From: Coffea arabica
Lineage: Eukaryota > Streptophyta > Magnoliopsida > Gentianales > Rubiaceae
Assembly (NCBI RefSeq): GCF_036785885.1
Contig: NC_092312.1
Coordinates: forward strand, 27,114,739-27,178,738
Direction: 5' to 3'
Length of the DNA stretch: 64,000 nt
In this document: positions 53,701-64,000 of the stretch, one piece after another
Layout: the number at the start of each line of letters is the position of its first letter
Numbering within the stretch: position 1 is the stretch's first letter
Notes under the pieces: model-generated
Database searches by the model: none
Seen by the model: the letters and a program-made list of their open reading frames with translations, nothing else
What the model was told of the DNA's origin: nothing
Translations under genes and position numbers: made by a program

Positions 53701-55675
53701 TCATCATGCAAATCAAGATTATAGATTTGGTTTTTGTGTTTCTGTTTTTTTTTCTTGAGAAAAAAAGATCCCAATAAACAAAGTTCTGCATTGGATTCAC
53801 ATTTTTTAGAAGCAAGAGAGAGCAACAACAGTTGAGTAAATGTTAAGTAGATCTGAAGAACAACAATCGCCTGAACGTTAAACCCAAGAAGTACTACGTG
53901 TATTCGTGGCGAAAAGGGATTAGGCCACCTCTTAATTTAACTTCAGAAAAGTCTTTGGACCTCTCAATTTGTTTTTCTCTAGTCCTATGATGTCTTCCCC
54001 TGGCCACATTCTTTACATTTTTGCAGTAGCTTAACTAGACAGGCATGATCCAGATTCGGTGATATCTCTATAGCTGGAAGAAGGTTCCCTCTATTATTGT
54101 CTAATGTTGTGTTTTGACAGCAGTTAAGAACTCTTTGAGTAGATGATTAAGAAAAGATTGTGTGGAGCTGATGGAATTTAAGGTATCTTTTGTTCTTTAA
54201 TTTGTTTAATGTTTTCTTGGAGACATCACTTTAATGCTGAGTCATAGACTAAAGTCTAAAAAATGGTCAACATTTTTGACTAGGACCTAACATTTGTTGT
54301 GGAAAAAGTACGGCTGATTTACGGCTGGTCTTTGAATACAGATTTGCTTGTGTACTGTCGGAAGTTTCCCCGTGATTCCCTTTTATTCTTCATCTTTGTG
54401 GCACTGCTCATTCATGCATTTTTTATTGGGGATTTCGTGGCATACCTGTTGATTATGTGAGGGTCCATATGAATTTTATGAAGCATTATTGGTGAAAATG
54501 TATGCAATTTTCCAACTTTCCATGAATCGTCGGTTTGTTTTGATAGGGAAAGTGCTTTAAAAATACTGATTTCACAGGATGGATAGATAGGTTTTGTCTA
54601 TAGCTAGGCAGTAATATCAGGGGATCAGTACCTGAGGAAGGTTTATACATTTCCATGTTCATGTGCTCTGTTAAATTTTAACAAACTGCTGACTACTTCA
54701 TCTTGCTTCACGCACTAATATAGATCGCTAAATGCAGTATATTTCGGCGCTTGATGCGCCCCTGGTATTGTTCTCTGCATCTTCCCATTTTCTTGGGAGA
54801 AAACTGTCCTTAGATGATGCCACGAGTGCCTGCCTATTCCTGCTGGAAAACTGGACTGAAAAATCAGCTGATTTTTGGCCTAACTTTTAGACACATCTGA
54901 AAGAAGTGATACTGCTCATCTAACTTTTGTTCATAACTGAAATCTACCGATGACTATCATTGAAACATGTTTAATACGAATCGCACACTTTATAATACTA
55001 TGATTGATTAGGTTAGCAACCAGCTGATTTCAGTCAAGATTTGGAATGTTATGCTTGAGATGTTGTATATTCTTTCTCATGCTAGCTCTGAATTTGAAGA
55101 GACATTTTCTTTTTTTCTTGTTACTGATATCAGTGTTAGTAATTCCAACGTACGTGTAAAATTACATATAGCTTTGGTAAAGCTGCCATGACATTACATG
55201 TCTTCCACAACCAGTGGAGGTTCAAACAGTTAGCTCTAGAGCAATAAGCTATAAATTGACACAATTTTGTCACCATCCCAGCGCCTGAATTCCTCCATTT
55301 TGTATCAACTAGACTCGCATTCCTTTCGCCATTTGGTAGATTAACTTGCAAGTTCTTGTGGCTGATTGTTAAGCTTGGCGTGTCTGCCAAAAGCTGCAAT
55401 TTGTTTACCTTACTAGTTCGTGCTTTCTGTTTTCACTCCACTGTGAATTTAGGCAAGTCACTTTAACAAATAGAGTTGATGCTTAACCACTTCTAAAGCT
55501 GAAAGATTCAGTAACTGGTTCTACATCGATTCTGCTGTCTAATAATCTAAAACTGTGTATCTATAATTTCTGGCAGCCACATAATAGTTTGGTTGGCACT
55601 GTTGCACAGCCTGCAATAGGATTGCTGTCTACTCCCCGGCAAGAATCAGCCAAGTGGTAGATCTATAGCTTTGGC
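50725..55675. other. Non-coding region upstream of the intact MATE gene
   Basis: This contains the copy of the 39-codon open frame (53442-53561) and the presumed proximal promoter and leader of the MATE gene. A candidate 3' splice site ends at 55576, about 100 bases before the ATG. No separate gene is seen. Confidence 0.5.
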
Positions 55676-58600
55676 ATGGCAGATAATGCTGTTCTGGCTT
55701 CCCCTGAGAGAAAATGGAATTTCCCCCTCTTGGTTTTCTTCAAAGATGTTAGGTACATTTTCGGGATGCTATTGCAATCTTTCAACTTGTTAAGATAATC
55801 CAAGTGGCTCTTAGTTTCAGCTCTGCCTCCAAACACCATCTGTTAGTAACGAATGGTTCCTGAAAAGTAATCTGGGACCCTAAAAATGAGCCAAAAACTC
55901 ATTTTTTGATTTGGAGGGACAGTTGGTTCTATGCTTGAAGGTGACACTGCTTTTTTGACTGAATCTTTTCTCAGGAGTGTCTTCAAATTGGATGATCTTG
56001 GCTTGGAGATCTTGCGCATTGCATTTCCTGCAGCTCTTGCATTGGCTGCTGACCCCATTGCTTCTCTGATTGATACAGCATTTATTGGCCATCTGGGTAT
56101 GCTTTATAATCCCTTTCCATTACCCTAAGCACATTTATCTATCATAAGCTTAAATTATGTCCAGAACGCCCCCTTATGTGGCTAAGTCCAACTACAGACT
56201 ATGACGATTCTGATACATTGGAAACAGATTACCACAAATGGTTACTGATCAACTTTTCCTAACTGTGCAGGTCCAGTAGAAATTGCAGCTGTTGGTGTTG
56301 CAATTGCTATTTTCAATCAAGTGTCGAAGGTAGCCATATTCCCGATAGTTAATATTACAACCTCCTTTGTTGCTGAGGAAGACACAGTCAAAAGAATAGC
56401 TGATGAATCGCAAGCCGATGACTTGGAGAAAGGTTCAGTAAAGATCAATGAAACAGAAGAACAGACGCCAGAAGATGCTAAGGTGGAGAAGTTGGATACT
56501 TCAGGCCCTGAGAATGAACCAAAGGAGTTCGAGAAGGAATGTGGTATGTTTCCTTACCTGAAGAGCTCAGATGGATGAGCAGCTTATTTTGGTGAAGTGT
56601 ATATGTGCAGGTCGTGTCATAACTTCTGAGGATCAAAAGGTATATATATATATTAACTCGTTTTCTCTCTTCAATCAGATTTTAAAACAGCTTCATGCAA
56701 ATCTTCACCTGTAACTAAAAAATCTGCTACTGAGGGAAAACACAAACCTGAGAGGCGACATATCCCTTCAGCATCAACTGCGCTGGTTGTTGGTGGTGTG
56801 CTTGGCCTTCTCCAAACAGTGTTGCTTATATTTCTGGCAAAACCCATCCTTGGATTCATGGGAGTGAAATCTGTGAGTATTAGGAGTACTTGCACCTCCA
56901 GAAAAATGCATCGAACTCTAGGATTCAGGCTTCACACTTCCAACACTGTGTAAGGTGATAACATCTTAATGCCATTTGTCCTTTTTTGGATCAAATAGGG
57001 ATCTCCAATGCTGGCCCCAGCACAGAAGTATCTAACACTGAGGGCACTTGGTTCTCCTGCTGTTGCACTTTCTTTGGCCATGCAAGGCGTCTTTCGAGGT
57101 TTCAAGGATACTAAAACTCCTCTGTACGCCACTGGTAATGCATTCCTTCATTACCTTTTCTTCTGTGTTTCTATTACGTTTCTATATGTCTGCATTAGTC
57201 TTTTAGCAATAAAACCAACACCTTTATATGAAACATTTGGATGTCACCATTAGGACAGCTTTCATTAGTTTCCAGGCACTCAAATTGAAAAGAAGTTTTA
57301 CCAAGTCTGCAACTTTTTTTTGTAAAACAGTATCCATCATCACCAGCTCAAAGAGCAGTTTAGAATTGTAGATTATTTCTCTGGTCCGGAACCAAAATAT
57401 CAGTACTTGACATACCACAATCACAAGTCAAAACACTTCAGCTAATTTCTGCTTGTGTTTTTGTACCAACAGTTGCAGGAGATACAACAAATATCATTTT
57501 AGACCCCATCTTCATATTTGCCTTCCATTTTGGTGTTAGTGGTGCAGCCATTGCCCATGTTCTTTCCCAGTAAGTATTTTATCCATAACTTTCTGCACTA
57601 AATGCATTTCAAAGTGCCTTATTCTTCCCAATGCGCTGCAAAAATGATCAATCACCTAATTTTCTTTCACTTGACCGACAGCTTTACTTTCTTACAGGTA
57701 CTTGATTTCCATTATACTATTGTGCAAGCTAATGAAGCAAGTTGACCTATTGCCTCCAACTACTAAACGTATGCAATTCAGCAAATTTCTCAGGAGCGGT
57801 AGGTATCATGCTTGATTGATAGTATAATATATACTGATGCTACTTTACTATGCAGAGCATTGCTAAAACTAATGACATTATATCTGTGAAAGCATTGCAT
57901 ATACCCGATAATACATAAACGTTGTAATGAAGATTTCAAGTAAATTAGAGAAACCAGAAATGACTTCTGATGTGGAAAAGCAGAGTTCACTTACTTTATA
58001 GTTGATCATGATCACATGTCCCAGAACCTAAAATCTTTGTATAACTCTATTAGACGATGAACAAGAATGAAATATAAATCCAACTAGCGGACCATAACAC
58101 AAAGACAGCAGCTTTGAAGCCGTCCATGTATTTGCAGAAACCTTGTTCTGATTCTCATTGCACATTTATCAACTCGATTAGACGGTAATAGGGAAAAGTG
58201 AAAATATCCACACGATCAAATTCAACTTTGCTTGTCATTCTACTGAAATGAGTTTTACAAATTTCAACTTGGAAGTCCTTTGATGTTTCTTTTTTTCAAA
58301 TGCTGGTGTACACTCAAAGATTTCATTACTTCTTCCCCGGTGTTTGTTACTCAAATACTCCTAATTACTAAGGGTATGAAAAAATTGTCACCTTATCCAA
58401 GTCACATTTTTTCCTTTATCCAACTATCACATCCGAAAACTTAAATAGTATAAATGAACGAATCAAACGCCTTCCACTGATTTTCCCTTGGCTTTTGAGC
58501 ACAGGTTCCCTAATATTAACGAGGGTTCTGGCTGCAACAATTTGTGTGACCTTGGGTGCATCAATGGCTGCAAGGCTTGGGCCAACACCTATGGCTGCAT

Positions 58601-59974
58601 TTCAGGTTTGCTTACAGGTCTGGCTGACATCGTCACTTCTTGCTGATGGTTTAGCTGTTGCAGGACAGGTAAGAATTTTTTTTTCCTTTTGGCAATTGAT
58701 GGAGACCTAAGAAATGAGATTTACCATTAACATGCACGACAAATTCTTTTATGCATCAAGAAAGTAGTCATTCTTTCTTCCTTCAATATATCCTGCAAGC
58801 AAAAACTATCAACTACTACCACTTCATGTTTCCAAGCTTTTACAAATTCTGCTTCTTTTTATTCAGGCCATTCTTGCTTGTGCCTTTGCTGAAAAGGACT
58901 ATGAAAAGACAACAGCAGCAGCAAGACGAGTGTTACAGGTAAATAAGTGCTTGCCATTTATTCTTCCAGAAAAAAGGCAACCCTTCAAAAACCTCAAGGA
59001 TCATACACTGTCATCTTCTTACTAGAAGCTGCTGAAGGCTTCAAGAAATGAAACTCACCTTTTGACTTAGAAGTTTTAGTTATCCGCGAAAAGGGATTTA
59101 ACTAACACTATGACATCTAATCTCCATATACGGCAGTTTCGCAAAACGTAAACTTTATCATGGAATCTTCTTTTACTTATAAGGATTGATCATAAAAACC
59201 ATCTTGATTACATTCGCTCTTTATTCCACAGATGGGGTTGGTGCTTGGAATTGGTCTAGGCCTAGTTGTTGGACTTGGCCTATACTTTGGTTCTGGAATC
59301 TTTTCAAAGGACAAGCACGTGCTTGCAATTATAAGTATAGGCGTGCCGGTATGTTGCAAACAATTAATTTTAATCAAATAATTTGATTTGATGCACATAA
59401 TCTCCATCTTCCTCTTTTCGTTTAAAAATCATCAGTTGAAGCTTTTTCTCTCTTCCTTCATCAGTTTGTTGCAGGCACACAACCAATCAACTCAGTAGCC
59501 TTTGTTTTCGACGGTATCAACTACGGATCATTTGATTTTGCATACTCTGCATACTCCATGGTAAATTCTCTCCACCTTCTAAAAAGAACGATACAAAATC
59601 CAACTCTCTACTGTCTTAGCATTTTTATCTTACATTTCTTTAGCATCCTTCATGACACATTCTCAACTGATCAAGGTTATGGTGGCTGCACTGAGCATTG
59701 GATGCTTGTTTCTCCTCTCCAAAACTCATGGCTTCATTGGAATATGGATTGCTCTAACCATCTACATGGTCCTGCGTGCATTTGCTGGCTTATTGAGGTA
59801 TTCAAATATGATAATTTGACTCAAATGAATCACTTCAACTAGCAGCCTCTACAGACAAATTTATCAAACTGGACATATCCACGTATTCTGTTAACCATGT
59901 TTTATTACAATGTTGGCAGGGTGGGTTCAGGCACAGGACCCTGGAGATATCTTCGAGGGACAGCATTGTCCTAG
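55676..59974 (+). CDS. DTX43-like: MATE efflux transporter, FRD3/DTX43-type (citrate exporter clade)
   Basis: Thirteen coding exons join in frame to 541 residues: 55676-55752, 55975-56096, 56271-56543, 56679-56872, 56999-57134, 57473-57569, 57698-57798, 58505-58668, 58867-58938, 59232-59348, 59465-59560, 59676-59797, 59920-59974. All introns are GT-AG. Family landmarks in order: FPLLVFFKDVR (16-26), DPIASLIDTAFIGHLG (52-67), TSFVAEED (97-104), a long hydrophilic loop (about 105-185) rich in E and K and ending in HIPSAS, FRGFKDTKTPL (254-264), ILDPIFIF in exon 6, AAFQVCLQVWL in exon 8, GTQPIN in exon 11, and the C-terminal GTGPWRYLRG. The long loop between the second and third membrane segments marks the plant FRD3/DTX42/DTX43 clade, known for proton-coupled citrate export in iron transport or aluminium tolerance; 12 membrane segments are expected. 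Substrate here is inferred from family. The gene appears intact and is the only complete copy, because the repeat array ends inside its intron 1. Confidence 0.94.
55882..55906. repeat. Perfect 9-bp hairpin at the repeat breakpoint
   Basis: Left arm aaaaatgag (55882-55890), loop ccaaaaa, right arm ctcattttt (55898-55906), within MATE intron 1. Identity with the other copies ends at 55898, the first base of the right arm. In the other copies the rest of the right arm is replaced by the start of the next unit. Confidence 0.9.
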
Positions 59975-60894
59975 GACACAAAGGAAGCAGTTCTCTAAAT
60001 CTAGAACCTATGCATTAACACGTTATTATTGAATAATCACATTTCTTCCCTTTCTTTTCAAGTATCAATATTGAGTATGTACTATGGGGTAGAGATTAGT
60101 TTGTGAGATTTTCTACCCGTTCTCGTAGATTTTGTTAGACCTATATAATGTACCATGTAATAATAATGTATGAAACAGATGCCTTATATATTGAGCGGCC
60201 CGACTGTGATTGGAGCCGCATGACTGGTTGATGAAAATGTGCATTTGTGTGTTCAATCTTTGATGAAGAATAGAGATGGAAAAATGCATACAATTTTCTC
60301 TTTAGCGGGCAATGAAAGAAAATAGATACTTCTAGCCATGTCAATAGATCGACACTTGCACGGATCTATTCCAGACCCAATCTACTTGGATGGGGTTTGG
60401 ACTTTAATTTCTCAAATTCAAATTCTACCCAAATCCAAAACCTGTAAGAGAGTTGGACGCGGATACAATTGAAATTTTGAAAATAAATAGAAGTAGTTGG
60501 TAATTTTTTTTTTTTTTGGGAGTTTATGACATTGCATTCTACAGCTTGAATATTAATTTTATTATTTAAAAATAAAAACTGGATAGTATTTATATTATTT
60601 TTGAACTCTATATATTTTTACTTTAGCATGTTCAAAAAAAATACAACGAGTACTTATTGAATATCTAGATCTATGAGAGTCCAGGTTTGGACATACATGT
60701 AAGAGTACAAATAACTCACAGCAGTGAGAAATTCGAATAACAGAAGACAAAGTATAGAAAATGATCCATTTGTTCATGTTAACCCGCATTAATTTTACAA
60801 GGTGTAACTTTTAAAGACTAATTTATCAGAACCATGTTTGTAAAACATATGGATTAAAAGAATAAATGAACTAAACTCTAAATCCCTTGAAATT
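59975..60894. other. MATE 3' UTR and intergenic sequence
   Basis: The first 200 bases should be the 3' UTR. AATAAT-type poly(A) signals lie at about 60158-60167. Beyond that I see no gene. A T-run occurs at 60507-60518. Confidence 0.5.
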
Positions 60895-61840
60895 TGCTCC
60901 ATTCGCACTTGACCCCCTTAAACTTATTAAATAGGTACTTTTCCCTCCTAGATATTTTAGTTAGGGCAAAAGTGCCCTTCTATGTTAAATTTTTTATAAT
61001 TTCTTTTACACCCTTTTTTCTTTTTCTACTTATCTCTTTTCTATTTTTTTTAAATTTTTCTCCTTCTTTCGTGTGACCAACTACTTTCTTCTCGTGGCTA
61101 CTATTATTATATATAGACTAATTTTAATCTTCTTAATCTTATTCTTATGGTTTTTTTGTTATTAGGAGTAATAATAATTAGCAAAGTCTATATTATTTCA
61201 AAGTACATATATTAGCTATGCACATGGAATATTTTGTATAATATTTAAGTTAATACATCTAGAGTTTAGAATTAATTAATTGTTAATAGTAAAAGTAATA
61301 AATAAGGATATCATAATAATATAATGTTTAATTAGATATATGTAATTAAAAAATTAATAAGTATTCTTGTTACTTTGATTATTAGGTACATAAATTTAAA
61401 TATTAAGTAATTAAAAATTTTAGCTGGTTAATACCTGTTTAAATAGTTAAATTGCTAGTTATATGCTTTTTGACTATGACACATATACTATTTTCTCATG
61501 CTCTATAATTTGTCATGAATTTCTTAATATTGTGATTAAATAAATAAACTAAAAGAAAAAAATCGTAAGCAAGAAAAGTATTGGGTCTGTTACAATAAGC
61601 ATTCCAATAAGCATAAAATTAGTACTACTACTAGAAAAATGAAGGAAATAGTGACACCAAATAAGTGAAAAAGAAAAAAAAAGGAACATAGTTAAAAAGG
61701 AAAAACAAAAGAATGAATAAACAAGGAGAATGATGAAATAATTTAATCAGGGCACTTTTGTTTTTAAACATCAAACAAAAAGAGAGGGGACAAAGTGTCT
61801 ATTTAATAAGTTTAGGGGATAATCTACAACTAGTGTAAAG
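60895..61840. mobile_element. Long-TIR non-autonomous element (Mutator-like MITE)
   Basis: The ends form a long imperfect inverted repeat. The left has cccttaaacttattaaatag, then gggcaaaagtgccct. The right, on the opposite strand, has cccctaaacttattaaatag, then aacaaaagtgccct. Together they make arms of roughly 100 bases around a very AT-rich interior of about 750 bases. There is no coding capacity. Target-site duplication was not determined, and the limits are approximate. Confidence 0.6.
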
Positions 61841-62164
61841 TTACGACCACACGTTTTTAACTTGGGTTGCCCATTTGAAAGGGTCCAACCGATGACCTAA
61901 ACCGAAGTCCAAACCACTCTGTAATGTTTGGCTGCGAGTGGGTTTTTAAATGACCAGAAAGCAAGCGCCTAACGTAGATCAACACCTTTCCGTCACACAA
62001 AAATATTTAAGGTTTATTTTAGTTTACTCACGGAAGAATTTCTAAAATAACTAAAAAGGAAAAAAATAGAGACCAAAACATTTCCTTCTAGTGCTTAGTA
62101 AGTAGCATCTGAATCTTGAAATCACGGTTATGTTGTTAATCCCATCTAATTTCGTTTTGGGTTA

Positions 62165-62275
62165 GTCCAATTCCGCCCAGGCGGTAGGGGGAGGAATGAG
62201 TTGAGTGATACGAAAAAAATGGAGTATAAGTGAGAAATGCTAAGTTCGAGACTTCCCACTTAAAATAAAAGACTT
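62165..62275 (+). mobile_element. SINE-like remnant
   Basis: The segment gcggtagggggaggaatgag leads to a B-box-like aagttcgagacttcc and an A-rich end. It resembles the fragment at 16331-16395. Ends are uncertain. Confidence 0.4.
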
Positions 62276-62283
62276 GCATGCCC

Positions 62284-62407
62284 ATTTGAATTGATATTTT
62301 TTGAATTTTTGTAGAAAAAATTATACTGTAATGATTTGATGTTTATGAAACAAAAATATATTCATGAAAAATGTAAAAAATTTTTGGAGAAAAAATTGCT
62401 TTCCAAA
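62284..62407. mobile_element. MITE family 2 member
   Basis: Starts near catttgaattgatatttttt, contains gaaaaaattatactgtaatgat, and ends near attgctttccaaa. The ends form a weak inverted repeat. It is related to 62936-63076 and 13670-13805. Confidence 0.45.
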
Positions 62408-62897
62408 GAGGTGCAAGCTAACCACCTTCAAAAAAAAAAATTTCCATTTATAATCCAAAAAATAGTCAAAGCTAATTATTCCAATCCTTGAACTGGGATC
62501 CATCCTATTTCAATTGAATAAATCTACTCTAAGGTCTGATGTCAAGGAAGTATTCTCTTTTGATTACGATAAGTAGGTGTGATCAAAACTGAAGCAATAA
62601 TGACAAAGTAGAAGCTAAAGGCATTTTGTTCAAAGGCAATGAGGATTTTGGTGCAAAAGGTGAAATCCCATTATCACTTTATCTAAAAACTTTAACCAGA
62701 TTCTCGCATGCAGCACCTTATCCTTGACCTCGAAAGAGAAAGAAAAATAAGGTGGATGTCAGGACGAATTGGGTAGCAGAATATGTCCCAGCAAAATATT
62801 CCACCAGTTATCCTATGAAATAATGAGAACCAATACTGCAAAAGGAGAAGTCACATTCTCCTATGATATACAAAAGATTTCATATTACTTAAAGTGC

Positions 62898-63316
62898 GTT
62901 TGATAAAATTGAAGTATGAAAACTGAAATCTAAATTGTGTTTAGATTGCATTTTTTGTCATTTTTCATGAAAAAATTACTGTAGTGATTTGATATATGTG
63001 AGGGAAAAATGTGATAGGAAAATGTGATCACGAAAAACGACAATATTTTCCAACGGAAACAAACAATCCAAACAAGGCCGAATTCATTAAATTATTAAAT
63101 TATCAAGTATTGAATCTAACACATTTTGATATATATTATATTCAGTGATAAGTTAATAACTTATAACTTTTTTTTAAAAGTAAATTTTATCTAAAAAATT
63201 TATTACCACTGAATTAATTCAAATATTCAATTTTTTATTATCAAACGCGTCAGAAATGTTAAGATCTGAATCTATTAAATTTAACTATTAAATGAATTAT
63301 CAAATATGGCCTTAGA
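62898..63316. mobile_element. MITE with a family 2 MITE nested inside
   Basis: The outer ends are similar inverted sequences (aagtgcgtttgataa at the left; aaggccatatttgataattc on the opposite strand at the right). Inside it, 62936-63076 is a family 2 MITE with terminal inverted repeat ttagattg / caatccaaa. The nesting order is an inference from the end positions. Confidence 0.5.
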
Positions 63317-63509
63317 CAATCTAGTAACTAGAAAAGCACAGTGGTCCATTTGAAATTGTAAGTTTTCTAAAGTTTTTATAATATATATATATATATCCTT
63401 CAATAATATAATATATTTAAAATTTAAAAAAATGATTGAAAAATATATCTAACAAATCTTTCTACAAAAGCTTGCAAAATCCACATTCATTTTCGCGAGA
63501 ACTCACAAT

Positions 63510-63905
63510 TAGGGCTGCAAACGAGCCGAATCAAGTCGAATTTTGACCTAATCAAGTCGAAACTTGACTTAATTTTATTGAACTCGAACTCGACGAGCTG
63601 ACAATTTAAATCTCGACCTCGAGTTCGAGCTCGAAAAAAATAAAAAATAATTATTTTATTTAAAAAAAATAAAAAAAATAATTTTTTATAAATAATAATA
63701 TATTAGAAATATATATGTAATTTTATTATTAAAATAAAAATATATATATAAAATAAAAAATATATATACATATACTTAAAATAAAAAATATATGTATATA
63801 CTCAAACTCGCGAATCTAACGAACTTAATATTTTAAACTCGAGTTCGAGCTTAATTTCGATTCAAACTGAATATTGATCGAGCTCGAATCGAGCTGGACT
63901 CGAAC
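63510..63905. mobile_element. hAT-like non-autonomous element
   Basis: Starts with tagggctgcaaacgagccga, a common start of plant hAT-like MITEs. It has tcgag/gagct-rich arms on both sides of an AT-rich core (63640-63800). The right arm (ctcgagttcgagcttaat, gagctcgaatcgagc) mirrors the left. Confidence 0.55.
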
Positions 63906-63907
63906 CA

Positions 63908-64000
63908 ATGTTTTCAAACCCGGACCGGACCGGCCGGGTCGACCGGTTCGACCGCGACCCGGACATGTGTCCGGTCCGGTCTATAGGTTATGTTGACTTT
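63908..64000. mobile_element. GC-rich transposon end, cut by window edge
   Basis: An abrupt switch from AT-rich to GC-rich sequence with repeated ccggaccgg and gaccggttcgacc motifs. It resembles one end of another plant MITE or hAT-like family. The rest lies outside the window. Confidence 0.35.

Larger units (their letters stand above)
29135..55898 (+). repeat. Tandem repeat unit, second full copy
   Basis: This is the second full period and appears identical to 2371-29134. It ends at 55898, where the sequence passes without interruption into the rest of MATE intron 1. That makes this the only copy whose right edge is joined to the ancestral flank. The left edge of the array lies outside the window. 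Confidence 0.97.

Noticed and set aside
55886-55909. Seven-codon upstream ORF before 55931
   Set aside because: It lies within intron 1 once exon 1 is recognised, so it is not in the mature mRNA.
55931-56128. ATG at 55931 as the start of the MATE protein
   Set aside because: It gives an N terminus unlike the family, and the pyrimidine-rich cttttctcag at 55965-55974 is a good acceptor. Splicing from the exon at 55676-55752 restores the conserved N terminus in frame.
1-64000. CRISPR array, phage or bacterial operon
   Set aside because: No short regularly spaced repeats and no bacterial coding organisation; the genes have plant-type introns.

Overview
This is a plant nuclear window. It is AT-rich, its introns follow GT-AG rules, it carries a plant-type tRNA-Ser and two plant gene families, and its non-coding DNA is full of MITEs, SINE-like pieces and a copia LTR. 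A dicot, probably an asterid, fits best; the species cannot be fixed from the sequence alone.

The dominant structure is a direct tandem repeat with a period of 26,764 bp. Bases 1-2370 are the tail of one unit, 2371-29134 is a full unit, and 29135-55898 is a second full unit. At 55898/55899 the repeat stops and single-copy sequence begins. No base differences and no length differences were seen in the places compared, including poly-A, (GT)n and (TA)n tracts. The array is therefore either extremely recent (tandem duplication or reintegrated circular DNA) or an assembly artefact.

Each full unit holds, in order: a tRNA-Ser(GCU) gene on the minus strand just inside the unit start; a three-exon LEA-2 (NHL-like, YYVQSPS-type) membrane glycoprotein gene on the plus strand with a 3.7-kb first intron; about 17 kb without a recognisable protein gene but with a SINE, a minus-strand copia LTR plus primer-binding site, several MITEs and an old diverged local duplication; and the promoter-proximal part and first coding exon of a MATE transporter gene.

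Only the last unit runs on into the rest of that MATE gene. It can be assembled as 13 coding exons (55676-59974), giving 541 residues of the FRD3/DTX43 citrate-efflux clade. In the other two places (2148-2224 and 28912-28988) exon 1 is an orphan, because the repeat junction cuts intron 1. The breakpoint falls at the loop/right-arm boundary of a perfect 9-bp hairpin in that intron.

Downstream of the MATE gene (about 60-64 kb) the sequence is intergenic and transposon-rich: a long-TIR element, nested MITEs, and hAT-like or other repeat ends at the window edge. No bacterial-type system, CRISPR array or intact autonomous transposon was found.
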